In this document: positions 43,815 through 50,335 of the stretch, one piece after another
How positions within the stretch are numbered: position 1 is the first letter of the stretch
Layout: each line of letters starts with the position of its first letter
Assembly (NCBI RefSeq): GCF_022234545.1
Contig: NZ_JAIEUI010000013.1
Coordinates: 62,001 to 126,000, forward strand
DNA: 64,000 bases
Source: Paenibacillus piscarius
Lineage (GTDB): Bacteria > Bacillota > Bacilli > Paenibacillales > Paenibacillaceae
Reading direction: 5' to 3'
Notes under the pieces: generated by a model
Seen by the model: only the letters and a program-made list of their open reading frames with translations
What the model was told of the DNA's origin: nothing
The model's database searches: none
Translations under genes and position numbers: made by a program

Positions 43815-44108
43815 TTAAAGCAGTTCACCGAACACCTTTGTTTTTTTGAAAGTTGCTCTTATATACTCCAACGTTAAATAAATGCTTTCTTTATTCTCAA
43901 TTTGAGTTTTAATGACATAATTGATTTCACCCAACTCATGTTTTTCCTTTATGATATCTGAAAACTGAATTTCCAGCATGAATAGCGAATGTATTGCCCC
44001 CGCAAGAGAATTGCGAAGAATTTCTCCGGCTAAAAAGCTTCTCATCACTCGCCCGGCCTCATCCCGAATGCTACTGAGAACAACTGCTCTTTCAACTGTT
44101 TTTCGCAT
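43815..44108 (-). CDS. unrecognised 97-residue protein
   Basis: The ATG at 44108 has an excellent AGGAGG ribosome-binding site, so the gene is probably real. The product starts MRKTVERAVVLSSIRDEAGR and is predicted mostly helical, with no signal peptide. A hydrophobic patch (EILRNSLAGAIHSLFMLEIQF, about 29-49) is too polar to be a clear membrane segment. No family was recognised. It lies in the AT-rich accessory block between the toxin-antitoxin pair and the divergent regulatory region. Confidence 0.65.
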   Translation of the reverse strand: MRKTVERAVVLSSIRDEAGRVMRSFLAGEILRNSLAGAIHSLFMLEIQFSDIIKEKHELGEINYVIKTQIENKESIYLTLEYIRATFKKTKVFGELL

Positions 44109-44210
44109 AGCAATCCTCCTGTATATGCCCGTCTGCTGATTGTATCTCCCAAACGATTTATGTTAGGATTGAGTGGAGAGCAGGAGGTGCAACTCCTACT
44201 CTCGGGGAAC

Positions 44211-44355
44211 CTATTTACGTTTGCCGCCGTGGCTGCGTTTGGTTCCTTTTTCTTTTGCCTCTTCTACCTTTGTTATCTCCTTTTTGGTCTTCGTCCAGCG
44301 TCACCGCTGTTGCTAAGTTGACTAATGTAATGGAGAGCTGCCCCCAATCTTTCAT
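44211..44355 (-). pseudogene. small protein gene with an apparent frameshift in an A-run
   Basis: A very good ribosome-binding site (GAGGAGGTGA) precedes ATG at 44355. The frame starts MKDWGQLSITLVNLATAVTL, weakly hydrophobic, and as written ends after 46 residues (TAA at 44215) in an odd Arg/Gln-rich tail. Removing one A from a five-A run (minus strand, CAAAAAGG) would instead give KEITKVEEAKEKGTKRSHGG then KRK and a TAG at 44211, a much more protein-like tail. Either the gene is frameshifted, or length variation in the A-run switches the C-terminus. It is driven by the divergent promoter with three dyads. Confidence 0.5.
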
Positions 44356-44381
44356 AGCCTTGTTCACCTCCTCACTGTATT

Positions 44382-44400
44382 TGACACTATATAGGTGTCA
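44382..44400. promoter_or_regulatory. operator O1 of the divergent switch
   Basis: TGACACTATATAGGTGTCA, a 19-bp dyad with perfect 6-bp arms, lies just downstream of the expected start point of the minus-strand transcript. Confidence 0.6.
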
Positions 44401-44411
44401 TTAACGTTTAT

Positions 44412-44440
44412 AATATAACATGACTCTTTATGAGAGTCAA
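44412..44440 (-). promoter_or_regulatory. minus-strand promoter of the divergent switch
   Basis: On the minus strand TTGACT (44440-44435), a 17-bp spacer and TATATT (44417-44412) point to the small frameshifted gene. Confidence 0.7.
44421..44439. promoter_or_regulatory. operator O2 of the divergent switch
   Basis: TGACTCTTTATGAGAGTCA, a 19-bp dyad with the same outer TGAC/GTCA as O1, covers the -35 element of the minus-strand promoter. Confidence 0.6.
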
Positions 44441-44447
44441 TGATTTA

Positions 44448-44476
44448 TTGACACTTTTTAAGTGGCATTGTATGCT
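44448..44476 (+). promoter_or_regulatory. plus-strand promoter of the divergent switch
   Basis: A perfect TTGACA (44448-44453), a 17-bp spacer and TATGCT (44471-44476) lie just before the Xre gene at 44496. Confidence 0.7.
44449..44467. promoter_or_regulatory. operator O3 of the divergent switch
   Basis: TGACACTTTTTAAGTGGCA is a 19-bp dyad with one mismatch. It starts in the -35 element of the plus-strand promoter and fills most of its spacer. Confidence 0.55.
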
Positions 44477-44495
44477 TGTCCCATGAGGTGATTTT

Positions 44496-44717
44496 ATGGG
44501 TGAGGTTCATTCCGGACTTAAGCTACTTGTAGATGCAAGTGGTAAGTCTATCCGGCAGGTGGCCCGAGATATTGAATACCGATTTGAAACAATCCGAAAA
44601 ATGTACAATGATGAGCTGAGACACTATCCAAGCGACCTACTGGCTAAACTCTGCGATTATTTTGAATGCGAGATAGAGGAGATACTGATTTATGAAAAAG
44701 AGCCACCACAGGAGTAA
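44496..44717 (+). CDS. small Xre/Cro-type repressor (YozG-like)
   Basis: The 73-residue protein is essentially one Cro/C1-type helix-turn-helix domain: GLKLLVDASGKSIRQVARD, then YRFETIRKMYNDEL and PSDLLAKLCDYFECEIEEIL. GAGGTG lies about 6 nt before the ATG. Its promoter overlaps one of three 19-bp dyads shared with the divergent gene, so this protein is the likely ligand of those sites and probably controls itself. A terminator overlaps its 3' end. Confidence 0.85.
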   Translation: MGEVHSGLKLLVDASGKSIRQVARDIEYRFETIRKMYNDELRHYPSDLLAKLCDYFECEIEEILIYEKEPPQE

Positions 44718-44736
44718 TCCCGTGCGGCTCTTTTTT
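44696..44736 (+). terminator. intrinsic terminator of the Xre gene
   Basis: AAAAGAGCC pairs with GGCTCTTTT, followed by more T residues. The left arm is inside the last codons. A second hairpin (AAGCCC with GGGCTT, about 44745-44768) serves the convergent gene. Confidence 0.75.
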
Positions 44737-44754
44737 ACGCTGAAAAAGCCCAGC

Positions 44755-44997
44755 TTATTCACCGGGCTTATCCTTCTTCGTATGGTATGCCTTGGCCGCT
44801 TCCTTGCGCTCCAGCAGATCAGAGCGGAAGAATAAGCGTTCGCGGCTTGTCTCCTTCACCGGCTTCAGCTTCCCGTTCTTCACGAAGCCGTGAATATTTT
44901 GCCGGGAGGATTCCAGAATCTCCATCGCTTCCGAGACGCCGCAGACTTCACGGGAGATCCAATCGGCCAGTTCTTCTTTGCTGTTGAAGGTGTACAT
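44755..44997 (-). CDS. small DNA-binding protein, excisionase/MerR-like helix-turn-helix
   Basis: The 80-residue protein starts MYTFNSKEELADWISREV. It has CGVSEAMEILESSRQNIHGF then VKNGKLKPVKETSRERLFFR, the pattern of excisionase-like (MerR-type) winged-helix proteins, and a Lys-rich tail. The ATG at 44997 overlaps the stop codon of the 33-residue gene upstream by one base (TAATG), so translation of the two is coupled. The target is unknown; it may regulate a lost element. Confidence 0.7.
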   Translation of the reverse strand: MYTFNSKEELADWISREVCGVSEAMEILESSRQNIHGFVKNGKLKPVKETSRERLFFRSDLLERKEAAKAYHTKKDKPGE

Positions 44998-45098
44998 TAC
45001 CAACCAACCTTTACTAAAGTAACTACGGTGAGCAGCAGGGCAATGACGCTGAAGGTGAAGGAAGTATAGATTATAGTTTCATACGTCTTTTTGGTCAT
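44997..45098 (-). CDS. 33-residue single-pass membrane microprotein
   Basis: The frame reads MTKKTYETIIYTSFTFSVIA and continues LLLTVVTLVKVGW: a short basic N-terminus and one strong transmembrane helix (about residues 9-29). AAGGAG lies about 8 nt before the ATG. Its TAA overlaps the ATG of the downstream DNA-binding protein gene. The size and make-up recall small membrane regulators or type I toxins, but no family was recognised and no antisense RNA was identified. Confidence 0.6.
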   Translation of the reverse strand: MTKKTYETIIYTSFTFSVIALLLTVVTLVKVGW

Positions 45099-45230
45099 GT
45101 TGACAGCTCCTTAAGCCTTAGATTTATATGAGATATGTTAATTATTCCAATTTAATTAACGTTTGTAAAGTATGTATTTGGATTTGTCCGGTCAAATGAT
45201 CGGAGGGTAGGCTTGAGTTGTTTCCTTTCG

Positions 45231-45239
45231 TGGTATAAT
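45231..45239 (+). promoter_or_regulatory. extended -10 promoter
   Basis: TGGTATAAT is a perfect -10 element with the TGn extension. A TTGAGT lies 15 bp upstream, closer than usual. The transcript would cover the small remnant ORF at 45284. Confidence 0.5.
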
Positions 45240-45283
45240 CCTATTGGGAGCCGCAAGGCTTGCTGTCCGTGAAAATCAAGTAG

Positions 45284-45412
45284 ATGCTAAATTGCAATCT
45301 GAAGGCAGGCGCACCGGAAGAAGTAAAGCCGCTCTATGAGAAGCTGAAGGCAGATATGAAAAAGTCAGATGATAGAGCATTTCCGAAGGATGGAACTATC
45401 CCGAAACTATAA
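45284..45412 (+). pseudogene. 42-codon remnant, unrecognised
   Basis: The frame reads MLNCNLKAGAPEEVKPLYEK, then LKADMKKSDDRAFPKDGTIP and KL. The part from APEEVK onward looks like true protein sequence, but no ribosome-binding site precedes the ATG and the first residues look arbitrary. The likely explanation is the 3' end of a lost gene retained behind a strong promoter and before a terminator. The original function is unknown. Confidence 0.4.
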
Positions 45413-45442
45413 GCCGCTCCAAAACATGGGGCGTGCTTTTTT
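45411..45442 (+). terminator. intrinsic terminator after the 42-codon remnant
   Basis: AAGCCGCTCC pairs imperfectly with GGGGCGTGCTT, followed by six T residues. Confidence 0.65.
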
Positions 45443-45469
45443 CATACCACCTTTTTGATATTGCAGACG

Positions 45470-45507
45470 AAGACCCTTTGGGCCATCCCGGCTCTGAAGG
45501 GTCTTTT
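45470..45507. terminator. terminator of the 2-hydroxyacid dehydrogenase gene
   Basis: AAGACCCTT pairs perfectly with AAGGGTCTT around 18 nt. The A-rich left side gives a modest T-tract on the minus strand. Confidence 0.7.
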
Positions 45508-45509
45508 AT

Positions 45510-46454
45510 CTATAGCTGATTAAGCTTGCTCTCAGGCGCATCACCGTTTGCTACACGTCTTATGTTATCGATGAAGAAATCATATCTCTTCCGATGAAAT
45601 TTCCGGGCATCGGGCATTCCAGCGGTATGGGGAGTGAGGATCACGTTACTCAGATCGCGCAGCTCACTGTCAAGGGGAAGCGGCTCGGATTCATATACAT
45701 CCAGGCAGGCGCCTGCAAGCTCCCCGTTTTTTAACGCCTCAATCAAGTCGGACTGGTTAACAATCCCGCCGCGGGCCGTGTTGATGAACAGAGCGCTATC
45801 CTTCATTTTCTCAAAGGCCGCCTTGTTGATCAGGTGTCTGGTTTGCTCATTCAAGGGTACATGCACGCTGATGATATCCGATGTGCGTAGGAGCGTATCG
45901 AGATCCGTCATTGTTGCCAAGCCGTCAGCTTGGACCACAGTCCTTCTGGCATGAGCCAGCACCTTCATATCAAAAGCGCGGCAAAACGCAGCCACCTTCC
46001 TCCCGATAGCGCCCAGACCGATAATCCCGATCGTCTTCCCCTGCAGCTCACTTCCTGTATACTCCAGTTGATGTTCATCCAGCTTGTTCTTCATGAAGCG
46101 ATCCAGGAACGGGATGTTCTTATAATAAGACAAGATCAGAGCCATTACGTGCTCGGCCACCGCCTGTGCATTGACGCCCGCCGCGTTGGCTACCCAGATC
46201 CCAAGCTCTGTACAAGCAGTGATATCGACATTGTCATATCCAGCACCCGTCTGGACTAACTTCAATTGCTTGGCGTCAGCCAGCAGGTGGCGATCTACTT
46301 TAATATGTTCAGGGATGAGGACCTGGCAGTCTGCAATATGCTGGAGCATTTCCTCTCCGGGCGGGACCACTACAACGTTCCATTCTTGCGGAAAATGCCC
46401 TGTAATCTTCAATTGCGCGCTCTCGCTGAAATGGCCGACGATGAGAATCTTCAT
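45510..46454 (-). CDS. D-isomer-specific 2-hydroxyacid dehydrogenase
   Basis: The 314-residue NAD(P)-dependent dehydrogenase has the Rossmann loop IGIIGLGAIGRKVAAFCRAF. Its active-site residues are Arg in FINTARGGIVNQSDL, Glu in ACLDVYESEPLP and His in LTPHTAGMPDA. The substrate specificity (glyoxylate, phosphoglycerate, lactate or other) cannot be assigned. ATG at 46454 has AAAGGTGGA upstream. It is divergent from a LysR-family gene 147 bp away, a usual sign that the regulator controls it. Confidence 0.9.
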   Translation of the reverse strand: MKILIVGHFSESAQLKITGHFPQEWNVVVVPPGEEMLQHIADCQVLIPEHIKVDRHLLADAKQLKLVQTGAGYDNVDITACTELGIWVANAAGVNAQAVAEHVMALILSYYKNIPFLDRFMKNKLDEHQLEYTGSELQGKTIGIIGLGAIGRKVAAFCRAFDMKVLAHARRTVVQADGLATMTDLDTLLRTSDIISVHVPLNEQTRHLINKAAFEKMKDSALFINTARGGIVNQSDLIEALKNGELAGACLDVYESEPLPLDSELRDLSNVILTPHTAGMPDARKFHRKRYDFFIDNIRRVANGDAPESKLNQL

Positions 46455-46522
46455 GGCGAATCCACCTTTCACTTGGAAGCAAACCGGATCGGCTGGCCCT
46501 TTGTCATTGTTAATGTTATTTT

Positions 46523-46558
46523 AAACATGAAGAATAATGATGTAAAACGCAAATGTTT
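46523..46558. promoter_or_regulatory. possible LysR-type regulator binding site
   Basis: AAACAT (46523-46528) and ATGTTT (46553-46558) are inverted copies in the AT-rich divergent region between the dehydrogenase and lysR genes. Confidence 0.3.
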
Positions 46559-46601
46559 TGTGAACTATATTAACTTTTTCTATATTTCGAGGAGGGGTTC
46601 T

Positions 46602-47480
46602 ATGTATTTCCCTGGGATTGAAGCGTTCCTGGCGATCGTACAGACGGGGAGTATCAGCAAAGCGGCTGAATTGCTGCACCTGTCACAGGCTACGGTAAGC
46701 TACCGGTTAAAGACCCTGGAGAAGGAAATGGGCGGTCTGCTGGTGGAGCGGAGAAAAGGGGCACCCCGAATCAGCCTGACCCCGAAAGGGGAGGACTTCT
46801 TTAGCATTGCGGAACGATGGGATGCTCTGTGGAGGGAGACCCAAATTTTGCGGGCCAGCGGTTCGCAGTTAAGTCTGGCGATCAGCGCTGCCGAGAGCAT
46901 CAGCCACTTTGTTCTGCCTCCGGTATATCGAATGCTGCATCAGCATAGCCCGTCCATCCGGCTGCAGATTCGTACACAGCATACGCAGGAGGCCTTTGAC
47001 AGTATTGAGCGGCGCGAGATGGATGTGGCGTTTGTGGTGCGGGAGATCGTGTCGCCGAGTGTCACGGTTACCCCGTTTTTTGCGGAAGAAATGGTGGTGC
47101 TGCGTGTGGCCGTCCCGGGGCGGCAGGCTGAAGATCCGGTGGACATGGCGGAACTAGCGGCAGAGCATGAAGTCTTCATCAATTGGAATCGGGAGTTTCA
47201 ATTCCGGCATGACCAGTGGTGGGACCCCCTGTGCCCGTCCCGGGTTCATCTGGACACCGCGGGGCTTATCACGACTTTTTTGACGGATGCCAGGCAATGG
47301 ACGATCGTTCCCGCTTCGATTGGCGCACATATGGTGGGGATGGGGAATTTTGTGCTTCAAAAGCTGGCGGAATCCGTGCCCCCAAGAATAGGCTATAAGG
47401 TGACACATAAGTTTCCGAATCAGGCTCTGCATGAGCCGCTTCGTATTCTGGATCAGTATCTGCAGGAGCTCTTTGGCTAA
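46602..47480 (+). CDS. LysR-family transcriptional regulator
   Basis: The 292-residue protein has the LysR N-terminal helix-turn-helix (GIEAFLAIVQTGSISKAAEL, then LHLSQATVSYRLKTLEKEMG). A substrate-binding domain follows with LSLAISAAESISHFVLPPVY. ATG at 46602 has GAGGAGGGG upstream; longer in-frame versions run into the divergent gene. It probably regulates the divergent 2-hydroxyacid dehydrogenase gene in response to a hydroxy- or keto-acid, an inference from gene order only. Confidence 0.92.
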   Translation: MYFPGIEAFLAIVQTGSISKAAELLHLSQATVSYRLKTLEKEMGGLLVERRKGAPRISLTPKGEDFFSIAERWDALWRETQILRASGSQLSLAISAAESISHFVLPPVYRMLHQHSPSIRLQIRTQHTQEAFDSIERREMDVAFVVREIVSPSVTVTPFFAEEMVVLRVAVPGRQAEDPVDMAELAAEHEVFINWNREFQFRHDQWWDPLCPSRVHLDTAGLITTFLTDARQWTIVPASIGAHMVGMGNFVLQKLAESVPPRIGYKVTHKFPNQALHEPLRILDQYLQELFG

Positions 47481-47494
47481 CGGGCCTGGTTATT

Positions 47495-48496
47495 TTATCC
47501 CCCGCCGAGCAACCGGTGAAGCCGCGCTGCCAGCTTTTGTCCGGCGTTGGCTTCTGTAAGCGTAAGGTCCCACAATACCGCATGGGCTCGCGGGTCGGCA
47601 GCATCGGTTTTGACTGTAATGATCAGCTCTTGCTTACCTTTAAGTGGTACCTGAAAAGACAGCGGCTGGTTCTCACCCGGTGCGATATTCATATCCAGGG
47701 AGTAAAGCTCTTCTCCGTCGGCGCTGATGATGACGCTGCTGGTGCCGCTGCCCTTAGCAGGGATAGCATCGTCAGGGACGCCGAAATTCCCCGTTAACTC
47801 CTTATATTGTCCATCCAGGCGCAGTGAGAACTCGTGGAGTCCCGGATGATCAGGACTATACAGATTGATCGCTGGTTCGATCTGTTCTTGGGCCATAGTG
47901 AAGCTGTTGAGACTGTGCTCCCACTGTATTTCACCACGCTTGGCAGGGAGCTGATCCAGCGCTCTGATCTCCCCGCGTCCATGCTCCAGATAATAATTGA
48001 TACCGCTCACGGCGGAGTAGACGAGTAGTGTCAAGACCGCGCCTGAGGACAGGAGCTTGAGCATATCTCTTGGCGCCCAGCGGTCGCGGCGGATCAGCCG
48101 CTGTGCGCCGTAGCCGACAACCGCGCCTAGCGTATTAATGACGATGTCATTGATATCGAATGCACCCAAATGCGTTACCATCTGAATCAGCTCCACCCCG
48201 GTAATGGCTGCTATGAAGAGCAAGAGGAACGGCAGGAAGCGGCAGCGGATCAGCAGCGGAATGAATAGCCCGAACGGTACGAAGGCCAGATAGTTGCCCA
48301 GGTTAAAGACCCAAAGTTCTGAATAACCATAGCCTGGAAATATCAACGGAATCCCGTCAAAAGTCAAGCGGTACCGGAGGCCCGTCTCCGGCAGAGCCGA
48401 TGAGCGGTTGAAGCCAACAAACAAGAAAAATAAGGTGAGACCCGTGTACAGGAATATGCCGATCCAGGCGGCAGTCCTCGTTTTACCTTGAAGCAT
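47495..48496 (-). CDS. VanZ-family membrane protein with a C-terminal NPCBM-like domain
   Basis: The 333-residue protein has an N-terminal VanZ domain. NLGNYLAFVPFGLFIPLL and ITGVELIQMVTHLGAFDINDIVINTLGAVVGY mark it, within about five membrane segments (residues 1-175). An extracytoplasmic part of about 160 residues follows, with FSLRLDGQYKELTGNFGVPD and VIISADGEELYS, resembling an NPCBM/NEW2 sugar-binding domain. VanZ proteins can give low-level teicoplanin resistance, but most have unknown roles. The start at 48496 has AGAGAGGT 8 nt upstream. It converges on lysR with only 14 bp between. Confidence 0.85.
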   Translation of the reverse strand: MLQGKTRTAAWIGIFLYTGLTLFFLFVGFNRSSALPETGLRYRLTFDGIPLIFPGYGYSELWVFNLGNYLAFVPFGLFIPLLIRCRFLPFLLLFIAAITGVELIQMVTHLGAFDINDIVINTLGAVVGYGAQRLIRRDRWAPRDMLKLLSSGAVLTLLVYSAVSGINYYLEHGRGEIRALDQLPAKRGEIQWEHSLNSFTMAQEQIEPAINLYSPDHPGLHEFSLRLDGQYKELTGNFGVPDDAIPAKGSGTSSVIISADGEELYSLDMNIAPGENQPLSFQVPLKGKQELIITVKTDAADPRAHAVLWDLTLTEANAGQKLAARLHRLLGGG

Positions 48497-48729
48497 GATG
48501 GTTGACCTCTCTTTACCGGTTAGTGTAGTGCCCCTTGCTGAGGACAAAGGAAGTATAAGCTATCCTTGTTGGTGCAAGCAAGGCCGACAACGGCAGTCCA
48601 GCGCCTCAGTAACTGAGTTTCCTCCTATCATCACACATTGATGTGTTAATCACACTTGCCATTCATCCAATATGGATTTTTTCCATGCATACTCTGTTGA
48701 TAGATTAGAGGAAGGGAGGTGGCTAGATC

Positions 48730-49136
48730 ATGGCACTAGTTATCGATGTAGGGCGGAGTACCGCCTCCACAGGCACGCAGACCCTGTCCATTCCAATCTC
48801 GCGCCGGGTCAAAATCAAATATTGGCAGAGTTCGGAATAGCTACCGTTGCAGACGGGGATGTCTTGCTCAATGCAACGACTGGCTTTCAGACTACGCTTG
48901 GCGTCCCGAATGTAGTTTTCACTATATACCGGGATAACCAGCCGATTGTTAATGCAGGAGCCAGCGGACTCTCCGTACTTGCAATACAGCCGGTTACCAT
49001 CTCGTATCTGGATTTAAATGTTCCGGCAGGTTATCATGCCTATTCTTTGGGTGCAGCCAATAACAGCACCAACATTCTGCTCAATACTGCCAGCGTTACC
49101 GGACCTGTGACCTTCTCAGGGGTTTCGACCGGGTAA
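48730..49136 (+). pseudogene. small beta-rich protein gene, frameshifted
   Basis: An excellent GGAGGTGG ribosome-binding site precedes ATG at 48730, which reads MALVIDVGRSTASTGTQTLS and then IPI before running to an early stop at 48840. From about 48795 the next frame continues plausibly as NLAPGQNQILAEFGIATVAD to GPVTFSGVSTG, ending at 49136. The intact product would be about 135 residues, beta-rich and rich in Asn, Thr and Val, like some surface or spore proteins, but no family was named. One missing base near 48795-48805 explains the break. Confidence 0.55.
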
Positions 49137-49147
49137 AAAAGCGAAAA

Positions 49148-49186
49148 ACAGAAAGAGACATTCTAACAATGAATGTCTCTTTCTGT
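49148..49186. terminator. 16-bp perfect hairpin after the frameshifted gene
   Basis: ACAGAAAGAGACATTC pairs perfectly with GAATGTCTCTTTCTGT. The T-tract is poor on the right; an A-tract on the left helps the minus strand. Confidence 0.65.
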
Positions 49187-49237
49187 CAGCATCACTAAAG
49201 GATCGATAGGGTAGTTCTGGACCCTTGCTTGCAGGCT

Positions 49238-49588
49238 TCACTGCTCAATTTTTGATTTTACAATCTTGCTGGCGGTAACCTGTGCCGGAAATGAATCATC
49301 ACTTGTTTGATAGAACACTTCAATCTCTTCACCCTTTGTATATTTAGAAGGTGAAACTTCATTTACCCAAATGGCCTGAGAGTACATACTGGTTTCTAGA
49401 ACTTCCTTGTAATTCTTATCCAAGTCTTCTTCTTTTAATTGAGCGATGACTAGAATCCTGTTATTGTCTACATCTACTGTGTGTACAGTTCCCTTAAATA
49501 TAATGTCATCCTTACTGCAGGCAGTGAGTAATAACAAGAAAATAAAAATAAGAGCCTTTTTAGAGATAGTACTGGTTTTTAGTTGCAT
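49238..49588 (-). CDS. lipoprotein with a DUF3221-like domain
   Basis: The 116-residue protein has a lipoprotein signal: KKALIFIFLLLLTAC, with the lipobox Cys near residue 24. A small beta-rich domain follows (IIFKGTVHTVDVDNNRILVI, then GEEIEVFYQTSDDSFPAQVT), like DUF3221 and related OB-type lipoproteins. The start at 49588 has AAGGAG 7 nt upstream. The function is unknown. It lies 31 bp downstream of the next minus-strand gene and is probably in its operon. Confidence 0.75.
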   Translation of the reverse strand: MQLKTSTISKKALIFIFLLLLTACSKDDIIFKGTVHTVDVDNNRILVIAQLKEEDLDKNYKEVLETSMYSQAIWVNEVSPSKYTKGEEIEVFYQTSDDSFPAQVTASKIVKSKIEQ

Positions 49589-49619
49589 GGACCTTCTCCT
49601 TTGCAGGATTAACAATTCC

Positions 49620-49976
49620 CTAGATCAACATCCCCGTAGTATCCTGATACCCCATACCGGCCAGCAGATCATTGCCGTTCAGTTCATGCACGCTCTTCGC
49701 GGATGTATTCAGCCCCATATCCAGTACATGCTGCAACACTTCGGCGACATACTTGGGCTGGTTTAGATTGAGAGCATAGGGTTGTCCCTCTTTGATGACC
49801 CGTAATCCTTCATTTAGAGGACTTCCGGCAGTAATAGTGTCTACAGTGGTAAATTGAACAATCCATTTGGTCGTTCTGTTCTCTGTGATCAGTGTCAGCT
49901 TTGAACGGCAATACACATCTCTTACGGTTCGATAACTCCACCAGTAGGCCTGTCCGCCAACGACGATTTTTCTCAT
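49620..49976 (-). CDS. unrecognised 118-residue protein
   Basis: The ATG has a good AGGAG ribosome-binding site. The product starts MRKIVVGGQAYWWSYRTVRD with CRSKLTLITENRTTKWIVQF, an alpha+beta-looking soluble protein, and ends NDLLAGMGYQDTTGMLI. No signal or membrane segment is seen and no family was recognised. It is upstream of the DUF3221-type lipoprotein gene and divergent from the SOS-type polymerase operon. Confidence 0.65.
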   Translation of the reverse strand: MRKIVVGGQAYWWSYRTVRDVYCRSKLTLITENRTTKWIVQFTTVDTITAGSPLNEGLRVIKEGQPYALNLNQPKYVAEVLQHVLDMGLNTSAKSVHELNGNDLLAGMGYQDTTGMLI

Positions 49977-50068
49977 TATGCTCCTGCTCCTTACTTGTAT
50001 AATCCTTGATTATATCACCTTCAGCAGCACAGATACATAATTATGGGATTCAAGGAATATACTCATGA

Positions 50069-50098
50069 TTGATTAGGGAACGTCTGTTTGGATATAAT
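50069..50098 (+). promoter_or_regulatory. promoter of the WYL-polymerase-YolD operon
   Basis: TTGATT (50069-50074), an 18-bp spacer and a perfect TATAAT (50093-50098) lie about 40 bp before the first gene. Two LexA-like boxes overlap it. Confidence 0.7.
50077..50090. promoter_or_regulatory. LexA (DinR) box 1
   Basis: GGAACGTCTGTTTG fits the Gram-positive consensus CGAACN4GTTCG at 8 of 10 fixed positions and lies in the promoter spacer. Confidence 0.6.
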
Positions 50099-50099
50099 A

Positions 50100-50113
50100 C
50101 AAACAAATGTTCT
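50100..50113. promoter_or_regulatory. LexA (DinR) box 2
   Basis: CAAACAAATGTTCT fits CGAACN4GTTCG at 8 of 10 fixed positions and lies directly downstream of the -10 element, over the expected start point. Confidence 0.6.
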
Positions 50114-50137
50114 CATTCTACCCGGAGGCGATCAATC

Positions 50138-50335
50138 ATGAAGATGAGCATCGGCCAAACTATAGAAATTATATATCTCGATAAGGTGGGCCGGATTACG
50201 CAGCGGAAAATTGAGGTGCGCGGGATGCGGGACGGCCGGATTCGGGCCACCTGTCTGAGCACCGGCCAGCCCCGTGTGTTCCTAGAGGCCAATATTCTAT
50301 CCTGGCGCCCGGTACGGGGGCAACGGTATGCCTAG
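50138..50335 (+). CDS. stand-alone WYL-like mini-protein of an SOS operon
   Basis: The 65-residue protein starts MKMSIGQTIEIIYLDKVGRI, followed by TQRKIEVRGMRDGRIRATCL and RVFLEANILSWRPVRG. This alternation resembles the core of a WYL domain (I-Y-D-x-x-G, R-x-I-E-x, A-x-C, R-x-F, I), an SH3-like ligand-binding fold. CGGAGGCG precedes the ATG at 50138. Its last codons overlap the start of the polymerase gene by 8 bp, so the two are translationally coupled. A role in sensing or handling nucleic acid for the polymerase is an inference. Family membership is judged by eye. Confidence 0.6.
   Translation: MKMSIGQTIEIIYLDKVGRITQRKIEVRGMRDGRIRATCLSTGQPRVFLEANILSWRPVRGQRYA

Noticed and set aside
42673..45509. 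An intact prophage or integrative element
   Set aside because: Only regulators, a toxin-antitoxin pair and fragments are present; no integrase, terminase, portal or relaxase gene and no clear attachment repeats were found.
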